A DNA stretch of 64,000 nt. Source: Peptostreptococcus anaerobius VPI 4330 = DSM 2949 (GTDB taxonomy: Bacteria > Bacillota > Clostridia > Peptostreptococcales > Peptostreptococcaceae). Position numbers and translations under genes: made by a program. The stretch spans positions 104,348-168,347 of the forward strand of contig NZ_KB906605.1 in the NCBI RefSeq assembly GCF_000381525.1, in the 5' to 3' direction. This document shows, piece by piece, positions 24,297 to 32,233 of the stretch; within the stretch, counting starts at the first letter, position 1, and every line of letters begins with the position of its first letter. The notes under the pieces were generated by a model, which saw nothing but the letters and a program-made list of their open reading frames with translations, made no database searches and was not told the DNA's origin.

Positions 24297-25622
24297 TTAA
24301 TTGTATACCTTACCAGACTTTGTATCATCTATTGCCTGGTCCATAGTTTCCCTATTGATACCACCTTCAATATAGGCGTAAATATTTAGGTCCTTGTCTA
24401 TAAAGAAACTTGTAGGTAGTGAATATACTTGATATTGTCTAAATATCTCACCTCTTTTATCCATTAGTACTGGATAACTTATCTTATGGTCTTTTATAAA
24501 CTTTTTGACACCCTCAAGGTCTTGCTCTCTCTGTTGACCAGGAGACGCTACACCCACTACAACCACATCTTTCTTGTTGTAGCCATTAGCCTTGTATACA
24601 GCTTCTATATCCGGTATTTCTGCCCTACAAGGCGGACACCATGTAGCAAAGAAATTGATAAATATAACCTTGCCCTTAAACTGGGAAACATCTACCATAT
24701 TTCCATCTTGGTCCTCTAGCTTGATTGGCATCATAGGTATTTTCTTTGTATCTTCCTTATCGCTATTTTCTGATGACTGGTCTGAACTATCTTCATTCTT
24801 AGGACCATTCTCCTTAGAATCGTCCTTACTAGGTCCTGAACCTGAGTCCTTATTGGCCTCTATGCTAGCACCTAGAGAATTAAACATAGCCTCAAACCTA
24901 CCAAATGTTCCAAGAGCCAGCATTAGGCCCATGATGATTAGAATTACACCGCCTATTTTGACTATATATTTCATAAGATTGGCATTTTTCTTTATAAAGT
25001 TTAGTACCTCACTTGTAAATAAGCCCAATCCTATAAATGGTATTACAAATCCTACCGCATATACTAGTACCAATAGGTTGCCTTCAAATACGCTACTGGC
25101 ATTTGAAGCTAGTATCAAAACAGATGCCAATGCTGGACCTACACAAGGAGTCCATGCAAATGAAAATACAAATCCCATTACAAAGGCACTTATAGGGTTT
25201 ACCTTCTTCTTTGAATGTGACTTTGAAAGCCTAAATTCCTTGTTTAAAAAACCTAGCCTTAGTACTCCAAGCTGGCTAAGACCCAGCAAGATTATTATTA
25301 TACCACCTATTCTGGCTATCATATCCCTGTTTTCTTTTACGAGACTACCCAAGGCTGAAAAACCAAGCCCTAGTATAAAGAATGATACTGATACTCCTGC
25401 AACAAAGCATATAGTGTGAAAAAGTACAGTAGATCTTTTATATGTTGTATTTCCTGCTTCATCTACATTTCTAGCATTGCCAGCCAGATATGCCATATAA
25501 AGCGGAATCATAGGTATCACACAAGGTGAGAAGAATGATGTTATTCCCTCTAAAAACACTAGTAATAAATTAACGTTTGATCCTACTATAGGACCACCTC
25601 CTCTTATAATTGTTTCATGCAA
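24297..25622 (-). CDS. CcdA-type thiol transporter fused to a TlpA-like thioredoxin
   Basis: The open frame covers 441 codons. The first ~240 residues are a six-helix CcdA/DsbD domain with the redox cysteines in SFFSPCVIP and SFAWTPCVGP. A Ser/Asp/Lys-rich linker follows (~250-285). The C-terminal ResA/TlpA thioredoxin domain has WCPPC and a cis-proline region (SLPTSFF). Electrons pass from cytoplasmic thioredoxin through the membrane to the extracytoplasmic thioredoxin, which reduces exported thiols. The fusion makes the path self-contained. The start is unclear: TTG 25622 lacks a ribosome site, whereas a strong AGAGGAGGT stands 7 bases before an in-frame ATA at 25589. Confidence 0.88.
   Translation of the reverse strand: MHETIIRGGGPIVGSNVNLLLVFLEGITSFFSPCVIPMIPLYMAYLAGNARNVDEAGNTTYKRSTVLFHTICFVAGVSVSFFILGLGFSALGSLVKENRDMIARIGGIIIILLGLSQLGVLRLGFLNKEFRLSKSHSKKKVNPISAFVMGFVFSFAWTPCVGPALASVLILASNASSVFEGNLLVLVYAVGFVIPFIGLGLFTSEVLNFIKKNANLMKYIVKIGGVILIIMGLMLALGTFGRFEAMFNSLGASIEANKDSGSGPSKDDSKENGPKNEDSSDQSSENSDKEDTKKIPMMPIKLEDQDGNMVDVSQFKGKVIFINFFATWCPPCRAEIPDIEAVYKANGYNKKDVVVVGVASPGQQREQDLEGVKKFIKDHKISYPVLMDKRGEIFRQYQVYSLPTSFFIDKDLNIYAYIEGGINRETMDQAIDDTKSGKVYN
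25587..25604 (-). promoter_or_regulatory. Strong ribosome site pointing at an ATA codon (CcdA-TlpA start)
   Basis: AGAGGAGGT (25596-25604) is the best ribosome site near this gene. The codon at the ideal 7-base distance from GGAGG is ATA (25587-25589). No ATG, GTG or TTG is in frame between it and a GTG about 30 bases downstream, which would cut into the first helix. Confidence 0.5.
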
Positions 25623-26737
25623 GCTATTGTGACTTCATCCATAGGGTCAATTTGATATGCCATTTCTATAAAATATTTTGCATCATCATAATTGCCATTG
25701 TGTAGATAAGCCATACCTAGGTTGCAGAGAATCTCTGGATTGTCTCTTTTTATCTTTGCTGCTTTTGAAAGGTAGTCTATAGCCATTTCAAGGTTTCCCT
25801 CTCCTGCATAACAAAGGGCTAGCTCTACCAAGCTATCAACTTGAGTTGGCTTCATTATAAGGATTTTTTCCAGATATGTCTTGGCCTGACCTATATCATC
25901 CATGCTCTTATAGGCCAAGGCTATCATAAATAGTAGATTCCACCAGTCTGGATGTCCATCTTCAAGTGGAAGTAGATAGTCTAGCCCTTCCTGAGCCTTG
26001 CCCTGTAGAACTAGGTTATAGCCCTGCTCATACCTCACCTTAAAGTCCATACTGTCGATATTTTCCTGTAACTCTGCAACCAAGTCATCTTCAAGACCTA
26101 GTTGGATAGCCCTCTCCCAAGTCAATTTAGCCTTTAAAAATTGGCTCTGGTTTGAATAATGGAAACCAAGCTGGTAGTGTGCAAGAGCAAATGAATCATC
26201 TATATCTATAATATCCTCTAAGGCGTCCAACGCCTCTAACAAAAAGTCATTCATAGCCTTTAAATTCTCGTCCTTCTGGTACCTTAGGCTCAATTCCTGA
26301 CATATGATAGCATACTGATAAAGCGCCATTATATCAGTTGAGTCCTGTCTTAGGAAAGACCTTATATATATCAAGGCTTCTGTAGGTTCGCCCCTCTTAT
26401 AAGCCTCAGTTGACATATAGCCCATATACTGCATCTTGTCGAAATTCACCTTCTTTGAAAATGCCTCTATAAACTTGTCATACTCCTGATTATAGGCAAA
26501 ACCGCTGTCTATGCCCTGTATATATATCATGGCATCAACCATTGATACCATATTGAGTTCTTCCTGAGCCTTGTTGTCCTTTATAGACTTTACCAAGACT
26601 TCACTTTTCATTGGAACCTTCAAACCATCTAAAGGCACCTCATAGCCATCCAAATTCAATTCTCCAGATTCTTCTATGGTTATAAATACCAGGTCTTCTG
26701 ATCTTTCAATCAAATATTTTTCTATCCTATTCTTCAT
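25604..26737 (-). CDS. Tetratricopeptide-repeat protein
   Basis: The 377-residue protein has a ~110-residue N-terminal part (DLVFITIEESGELNLDGYEV) followed by TPR-type helix pairs. Examples are AYKRGEPTEALIYIRSFL, AHYQLGFHYSNQSQFLKA, VELALCYAGEGNLEMAIDYL and CNLGMAYLHNGNYDDAKYFI. No signal peptide or enzyme motif is seen, so it is probably a cytoplasmic scaffold. Start ATG 26735-26737 follows AAGGAG; a longer frame overlaps the upstream gene. It ends overlapping the first codons of the CcdA-TlpA frame. Partner and function unknown. Confidence 0.8.
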   Translation of the reverse strand: MKNRIEKYLIERSEDLVFITIEESGELNLDGYEVPLDGLKVPMKSEVLVKSIKDNKAQEELNMVSMVDAMIYIQGIDSGFAYNQEYDKFIEAFSKKVNFDKMQYMGYMSTEAYKRGEPTEALIYIRSFLRQDSTDIMALYQYAIICQELSLRYQKDENLKAMNDFLLEALDALEDIIDIDDSFALAHYQLGFHYSNQSQFLKAKLTWERAIQLGLEDDLVAELQENIDSMDFKVRYEQGYNLVLQGKAQEGLDYLLPLEDGHPDWWNLLFMIALAYKSMDDIGQAKTYLEKILIMKPTQVDSLVELALCYAGEGNLEMAIDYLSKAAKIKRDNPEILCNLGMAYLHNGNYDDAKYFIEMAYQIDPMDEVTIACMKQL

Positions 26738-26738
26738 A

Positions 26739-27791
26739 CTAGTCTCCTTTTCCCCTAAAAACAAACCCATAAATACCTGTCTTGGTCTTTATCTTCATTT
26801 CACATAATTGATTTTTGTATTCCTTAGTTAACACCTGACTTCTATTGAGCACAGGGTCCATAAACACATCTCCAACACCGTATTCTAATAGCTTTTTAGG
26901 ACTTGATTTTTGCTTGTATATATCCCTATACTTTATACTATTTATCTCATTATTTCTCAGTCTAATGCAGTAGTCTGCCATAGACTGGATAAAACTCAAG
27001 TCTAATCCGGAAATATCTTCCCTTATATTATAGCTGTCTTTTGTAAACTCTTTCATATTTAAAACGTCTTTATATTTTATGTTTTCTTCTATTTTATAAT
27101 TTTTATCTTCTATATATAGGAGGTTTGTGATTACACTTTTAACACTCTCTAATCCCATGTCTACTATAATACCATCCCCATCATAAGCCTCTCTTAACAA
27201 AGTCAAGAAAGATGAGTTCAGTTTTATCTCTTTTTGGCATCTTTCTTCTCCGATCTCAAAATATGAAATCAAAGAATGAAGGTCGTCTATATACTTTATC
27301 TTCCTTACCTGCAAGCCTATATTTTCCTTCTTATTATACTTATAAGGATTGAATATCAGTAGTTTTTCCTTTATTACATAGAGAAATTCTAAGATGTCAA
27401 ACTTGCTGTTCACCAATGTATACCTATATAGACTGTCATAGATATATTGGTCAAGTATATAGTCATATTTCCTATATTCCTGCTTGTAGAACTTGGTCAC
27501 CTTGCCTAACAAGTCTATGACCTGGTCTTGGTATAAGCCATATGCCCTACTTGTAAGAATCAGAGGCAGGGTAAAGTTCAGTAAATAAATATCAGTCATA
27601 GAGCTATAATATTTATAATATACCAGCTCATCATAAAGCCTATCTATATCAACAGAATTGGCATTATTTGACTTATTTCCAGAAATAATCTTCGTTCCTA
27701 TCAGTATAAGATAAGATATTTCTCTAGTACCACCATCAAATGCTGACAAATAACTGCTTCTAATTATATTTTTCACTCTATCATTTAGCAT
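26739..27791 (-). CDS. Hypothetical protein, 350 residues
   Basis: I chose ATG 27789-27791 behind GAGGGGTGG; the open frame could extend to 27875. The protein is soluble, Lys/Tyr/Ile-rich and mainly helical (e.g. LYDELVYYKYYSSMTDIYLLNFTLPL). It ends with a basic tail, CEMKIKTKTGIYGFVFRGKGD. I recognise no domain. Its stop is 1 base from the start of the TPR gene, so the two are translationally linked and may work together. The region beyond it (27792-28022) is AT-rich with no further gene. Confidence 0.6.
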   Translation of the reverse strand: MLNDRVKNIIRSSYLSAFDGGTREISYLILIGTKIISGNKSNNANSVDIDRLYDELVYYKYYSSMTDIYLLNFTLPLILTSRAYGLYQDQVIDLLGKVTKFYKQEYRKYDYILDQYIYDSLYRYTLVNSKFDILEFLYVIKEKLLIFNPYKYNKKENIGLQVRKIKYIDDLHSLISYFEIGEERCQKEIKLNSSFLTLLREAYDGDGIIVDMGLESVKSVITNLLYIEDKNYKIEENIKYKDVLNMKEFTKDSYNIREDISGLDLSFIQSMADYCIRLRNNEINSIKYRDIYKQKSSPKKLLEYGVGDVFMDPVLNRSQVLTKEYKNQLCEMKIKTKTGIYGFVFRGKGD

Positions 27792-28029
27792 TTTACCACC
27801 CCTCATAATAAATACACTATTATATATTTTATCTTTTATGCCAAAAACTAGCAAGTTATTTTTCATTCTTAGCAATTACACAAGAAAATCTTAAAAATTT
27901 TTAAACTAATTATCAACTAATTTTCTACCTTAAATAAAACAGATTAGATGAGGATGTATCAGTTTGGATCACTAAGTAAAGGTGATTGGGATAAGATAGC
28001 AAACATAGCTAATAATAAAGATAAAAATA

Positions 28030-28062
28030 GTGTAGCCAATGGAAATCCTCCATCAGCTACAC
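28030..28062 (-). terminator. Terminator of cstA
   Basis: GTGTAGC (28030-28036) and GCTACAC (28056-28062) form the base of the stem, and TGGA/TCCA extend it inward. On the minus strand TATTTTTAT follows. It lies 60 bp after the cstA stop. Confidence 0.78.
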
Positions 28063-28122
28063 TGATTAATCTTAAGTCTGATCCTCTATCAAATAAATTG
28101 ATAAAGACCAATAAATTATATA

Positions 28123-29577
28123 CTATGCGCTTAATTTATCCTGGTTCTTAAGAGCTTTCTTACCAGTACTTACAACTAGGTAAGCATATACAATAGCAAA
28201 TACCACACCTACTATATTAGCAATATTCTGAGGAAGTCTAAATCCTATCTTAGCTCCAAATAGGTATGCTGTTATTATGAATGTATAGAACATACCTGGA
28301 AGAAGAGATATTAGGTACTGCTTCTTCTGCTTGTAAAGGTAAAGTGATATCATAGCAAATGCGAACACTGCTATAGTCTGGTTAGCCCAAGAGAAGTACT
28401 GCCATAGGATATTGAATCCCTGTGCATCTACCTTTGCAAATATTAATATAGCAAGAACTGGTATAAATATTATAGTTGTAAGTATAACTCTGTTCTTAGC
28501 CTTAGACTGGTCAAAGTTAATTGCATCTGCAATCATTAGTCTAGCCGCTCTTAGTGATGTATCTCCTGAAGTTATAGGAAGAACTATAACACCTAAAACT
28601 GCTATAAGACCACCTATTGAACCAAGCATGTCATTAGCAACCATACCTATTATAGCTGGTTTACCAATTAATTCTGCTGGAACACCCTTTGCATAGATAC
28701 CCATCGCTGCTGCTGCCCATATCATAGCTATAAATCCTTCAAGTATCATCATGTCATAGAAAGTATATATACCTTCCCTTTCACTCACAACAGATCTACC
28801 TATTAGTGTAGCCTGAGTTGAGTGGAAACCTGATACTATACCACAGGCAACTGTAACAAAGAATATAGGAAGTATAGGAACTCCTGCCGGGTGAATACCC
28901 TTCCAGTTTGCTGCAGTTACATTCTGTAACTGATATCCCTTAACGAATAGACCTATAAATATACCTACAGCTGATAATAATAGTATTGCACCAAATATTG
29001 GATATACCTTACCTATTATCTTGTCTATTGGGAATAGAGTTGCACATAGGTAGTAAACAAATATACATCCGTATACTATCCATACTACTGGATTGTTTAC
29101 TAGAGCCTCCTGCTTTAATAGGTTTACAACGATAAGGTCACCAGGAGTGTAGATAAATACCGCACCTACTAGTATCATAAGGAATATGACGAATACACTA
29201 TATACCTTGTATACCTTACCACCTAAGTGTTCACTTATTAGGGCTGGCATCTGCTTACCTTCGCTTCTGATAGAAATCATACCAGAGAAGTAGTCATGCA
29301 TTGCTCCACCTAGAACACAACCTATTGGAATTAATAAGAATGCTATAGGTCCAAATAATATACCCTGGATAGGTCCAAGAATTGGTCCAGTACCAGCAAT
29401 ATTCAGTAATTCTATCAAAGCATTTTTATTTTTCTTCATTGGGACATAGTCCACACCATCATTGATTTTAGTAGCAGGAGTTGGTCTATCATCTGGACCA
29501 AATACGCTTTCCACGTATCTACCATATAGGACTCCACCTACCACTAGGATAACTAAACCTATTAGAAAAGTTATCAT
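28123..29577 (-). CDS. Carbon starvation protein CstA family (peptide/pyruvate transporter)
   Basis: The 484-residue membrane protein has about fourteen helices. It has the CstA signatures GRYVESVFGPDDRPTPA, LLNIAGTGPILGPIQG, GAMHDYFSGMISIRSEG and GDTSLRAARLMIADA. Family members import peptides or pyruvate; in clostridia this short form, without the E. coli C-terminal extension, is thought to take up peptides or small acids. Start ATG 29575-29577 follows GGAGG. Two perfect palindromes lie 100-145 bp upstream and probably bind a regulator. Confidence 0.9.
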   Translation of the reverse strand: MITFLIGLVILVVGGVLYGRYVESVFGPDDRPTPATKINDGVDYVPMKKNKNALIELLNIAGTGPILGPIQGILFGPIAFLLIPIGCVLGGAMHDYFSGMISIRSEGKQMPALISEHLGGKVYKVYSVFVIFLMILVGAVFIYTPGDLIVVNLLKQEALVNNPVVWIVYGCIFVYYLCATLFPIDKIIGKVYPIFGAILLLSAVGIFIGLFVKGYQLQNVTAANWKGIHPAGVPILPIFFVTVACGIVSGFHSTQATLIGRSVVSEREGIYTFYDMMILEGFIAMIWAAAAMGIYAKGVPAELIGKPAIIGMVANDMLGSIGGLIAVLGVIVLPITSGDTSLRAARLMIADAINFDQSKAKNRVILTTIIFIPVLAILIFAKVDAQGFNILWQYFSWANQTIAVFAFAMISLYLYKQKKQYLISLLPGMFYTFIITAYLFGAKIGFRLPQNIANIVGVVFAIVYAYLVVSTGKKALKNQDKLSA

Positions 29578-29675
29578 AATAATACCTCCATATATAAAAT
29601 TATTTAAACCATAATATGATTTACAAACCAATAGCGTTAGGTATATACTAAAACTTAAATACATACATAACAAAT

Positions 29676-29698
29676 GAGTATAATTTTCAACTATACTC
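29676..29698. promoter_or_regulatory. Palindrome A upstream of cstA
   Basis: GAGTATA (29676-29682) and TATACTC (29692-29698) form perfect 7-bp arms around a 9-bp centre. It lies about 100 bp before the cstA start; binding factor unknown. Confidence 0.45.
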
Positions 29699-29702
29699 CA
29701 TT

Positions 29703-29719
29703 ATGTATCCAAGATACAT
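29703..29719. promoter_or_regulatory. Palindrome B upstream of cstA
   Basis: ATGTATC-CAA-GATACAT is a perfect 17-bp dyad directly next to palindrome A (4 bp apart). The pair resembles a double operator. Confidence 0.45.
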
Positions 29720-29856
29720 CTTTCACATATCAACTATTATACTCTCTATGTGTTGTTTTTTCAATTAAAAAGTTACTTTTTTTCTTATATAATTTTATTT
29801 TCTAGGATAAAATCTATGTTAAATAACCCTAAAAAGATACATCAAAAAAAATTCCC

Positions 29857-29877
29857 AGACTTAATTTATTATAGTCT
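29857..29877 (-). terminator. Terminator of argS
   Basis: AGACT (29857-29861) pairs with AGTCT (29873-29877), with AT pairs inside. On the minus strand it is followed by GGGAATTTTTTTT. It is short but has a clear T-run and sits about 28 bp after the argS stop. Confidence 0.55.
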
Positions 29878-29904
29878 AGAAATTTTTATTATATTAAATT
29901 ATAA

Positions 29905-31617
29905 CTACATCTTCTCAGGTGCTTTCATACCTAAAAGATCAAGTGCGTTTTCTATTGTCTGCCTTGTTGACTCAACTAAGGCTAGTCTTGCTATCATAAG
30001 GTCCTTATCTTCTACAATAATCGGATTGTTGTGATAGAACTTGTTGAAGGCCTGGGCAAGATCAAGTACAAATCTTGTAACTATATGAGGCTCGTTCTTT
30101 CTCATAGATGTCTGTATTGACTTATTAAATGTTTCTATTACCTTAAGTACATCTGATGAATCTTCATCTGAAAGTAAATCAAAATTAATATTAGCTACTA
30201 AGTCAGCACTGATTTCAAGATTTGCCTTTCTCTTTAAGGCACAACATCTAGCATGAGTATACTGAACATATGGTCCCGTCTCCCCTTCAAAGCTAAGTGT
30301 TCTACTCCATGAGAATGTGTAGTCTTTGATTCTTGAGTTTGATAGTTCCTGGAATACTACAGCTCCAACACCAACCTCTTTAGCTATCTTGTCTATATCC
30401 CCAGCTCCAGGGTTTTTTTCCATTATTATTTCCTTTGTCTTGTCTATTGCCTGTCTAAGAACATCTTCTAAGAATACTACTCTACCCTTTCTAGTTGACA
30501 TAGTTCCTTCTTCTAGGGCAACCATACCAAACTGTACATGGTTCATATCCTTGTACCAATCATAGCCCATCTTTCTTATAACATTGAACAACTGCTTGAA
30601 GTGAAGTTCCTGCTGTGAACCAACTACATATATAGCCTTGTCAAAGTCATAAGTATTCTTCCTGTAGAAGGCTGCTGCTAGGTCTCTAGTTATGTATAGA
30701 GTTGACCCGTCATTTTTCTGGATTAGGGCTGGTGGTAGGTTGACATCTTCTAGGTCAACTATCATAGTCCCCTGTGACTCAACCAATAAGTTTTTTTGTC
30801 TCAATTCTTCAAGCACTGCTGGCATCTTGTCTGAATAGAAAGACTCTCCTGCATATGAATCAAAATCTATCTCTAGTAGGTCGTATACTCTCTGGAATTC
30901 CTTAAGTGACTCATCTCTAAACCACTGCCATAATTCCTTAGCTTCTGGATAATTGTTTTCAAGTCTTGTAAACCAAGCTCTAGCTTCATCTTCCATTTCT
31001 GGCTTAGATTCAGCCTCGTCATGGAATCTTACATACAATTTAAGTAGTTCCTTTATAGGCTCCGCTTCAACGGCACTCTTGTCACCCCATAGCTTGTAGG
31101 CTACTATTAGCTTACCGAACTGTGTGCCATAATCACCTAGGTGGTTTATTCTCTCTACCTTGTAACCCTGTGATGAGTATATCTTGTATAGGGCATTACC
31201 TATTACTGTCGTTCTTATATGACCTATATGGAATGGCTTTGCTATATTAGGAGATGAATAGTCTATTACAACTGCTTTTCCCCCACCTAGATCGCTCTTA
31301 CCATAGTTTTCTCTCTCATAAAACACCTGAGTTATGACCTTTTTTGCTAGGGCATCTTTTGCCACAAAAAAGTTGACATATCCACCAAGGTTTATGCACT
31401 TAGTCACACCTTCACCTAGTTCTATTGAAGTAGATAGGTCTTCTGCTATCATATTTGGTGCCTTTCTAAATATCTTTGCCAATTTAAAACATGGAAATGC
31501 ATAATCACCCATTTCCTTGTTTGGCGGTACTTCTAATAGTCCTTTTATTTCTTCAACTGTCAAGTCTTCTACTTTTGTCTTTATAGATTCAGCTATCACT
31601 TGCTTGAAATCTGCCAT
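29905..31617 (-). CDS. argS: Arginine-tRNA ligase
   Basis: The 570-residue class I synthetase has an N-terminal arginyl-specific domain (~1-110), the HIGH element FHIGHIRTT, and the variant KMSKS loop EEGTMSTRKGR. It ends with a DALR anticodon-binding domain (LSFEGETGPYVQYTHARCC, then LIMALDLLGMKAPEKM region). It charges tRNA-Arg with arginine. It has an ordinary promoter and no T-box of its own, unlike the putative arginine importer at 11339-13640. Start follows AGGAGGAAG. Confidence 0.96.
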   Translation of the reverse strand: MADFKQVIAESIKTKVEDLTVEEIKGLLEVPPNKEMGDYAFPCFKLAKIFRKAPNMIAEDLSTSIELGEGVTKCINLGGYVNFFVAKDALAKKVITQVFYERENYGKSDLGGGKAVVIDYSSPNIAKPFHIGHIRTTVIGNALYKIYSSQGYKVERINHLGDYGTQFGKLIVAYKLWGDKSAVEAEPIKELLKLYVRFHDEAESKPEMEDEARAWFTRLENNYPEAKELWQWFRDESLKEFQRVYDLLEIDFDSYAGESFYSDKMPAVLEELRQKNLLVESQGTMIVDLEDVNLPPALIQKNDGSTLYITRDLAAAFYRKNTYDFDKAIYVVGSQQELHFKQLFNVIRKMGYDWYKDMNHVQFGMVALEEGTMSTRKGRVVFLEDVLRQAIDKTKEIIMEKNPGAGDIDKIAKEVGVGAVVFQELSNSRIKDYTFSWSRTLSFEGETGPYVQYTHARCCALKRKANLEISADLVANINFDLLSDEDSSDVLKVIETFNKSIQTSMRKNEPHIVTRFVLDLAQAFNKFYHNNPIIVEDKDLMIARLALVESTRQTIENALDLLGMKAPEKM

Positions 31618-31706
31618 GCTCTTCCTCCTACATTATTATCTATTTTATAAATCAACAATTTTTTTCTAATAATTCTAACCCAAATGTCCAATCCATCCAA
31701 TATACT

Positions 31707-31735
31707 ATCATATAACAAGTACATAGAAATTGCAA
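31707..31735 (-). promoter_or_regulatory. Sigma-70-type promoter of argS
   Basis: TTGCAA (31730-31735), 17 bases, TATGAT (31707-31712) on the minus strand, about 90 bp upstream of the argS ATG. Confidence 0.6.
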
Positions 31736-31740
31736 TACTT

Positions 31741-32217
31741 CTAGCCTATATTCTCAAGATTATCAAGGTCTTTTTCGCTAATGGTTTTTATGCCGTGTTT
31801 TTTTAATAGGGCTACCGTAACACCTTGACCTGGTTTTTTATTTCCTACAAAATTGCCATCGTGTATAAGACTAGACCCACATGATGGGCTAGATTCTTTG
31901 AGTATTGCTAGACCAACCTCGTTTTCAAGGGCTATATCAAGACTCATCTTGGCTCCCTTTAGATATTCAGCAGTTACGTCCTTGCCATCTTTTGAATATA
32001 CCTTAGCACCCTGGTCAATGACATTACTTCCGTCCATGCCCTTTTCTATCTCTGATGGTAACCTTGGTATAGCAAGTCCGCCCATACTTTCAGGACAAAC
32101 TAAGACATACTCCTTATCCTTTAAATAGTCAAGCAACTTCTGGTTCTTGTTATTTCCACCGTTGTATTTGCAATTTTCTCCTATCAAGCAGGCTGAAACC
32201 AATATCTTATTCATCAT
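31741..32217 (-). CDS. DUF523 family protein
   Basis: The 158-residue protein has the family's conserved Cys motifs: SACLIGENCKYNGGNN at the start, CPESMGGLAIPR, and ILKESSPSCGSSLIHDG. The cysteines suggest metal or thiol chemistry. Relatives occur alone or fused to DUF1722. The biochemical role is not known to me. The gene lies 16 bp after mutS2 and is probably in its operon. Confidence 0.85.
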   Translation of the reverse strand: MMNKILVSACLIGENCKYNGGNNKNQKLLDYLKDKEYVLVCPESMGGLAIPRLPSEIEKGMDGSNVIDQGAKVYSKDGKDVTAEYLKGAKMSLDIALENEVGLAILKESSPSCGSSLIHDGNFVGNKKPGQGVTVALLKKHGIKTISEKDLDNLENIG

Positions 32218-32233
32218 ACTATCAACTCTCTTT

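Noticed and set aside
27948..28151. 67-codon plus-strand open frame after the 350-residue hypothetical gene
   Set aside because: It has no ribosome site, overlaps the cstA terminator and the end of cstA, and its composition is not protein-like.
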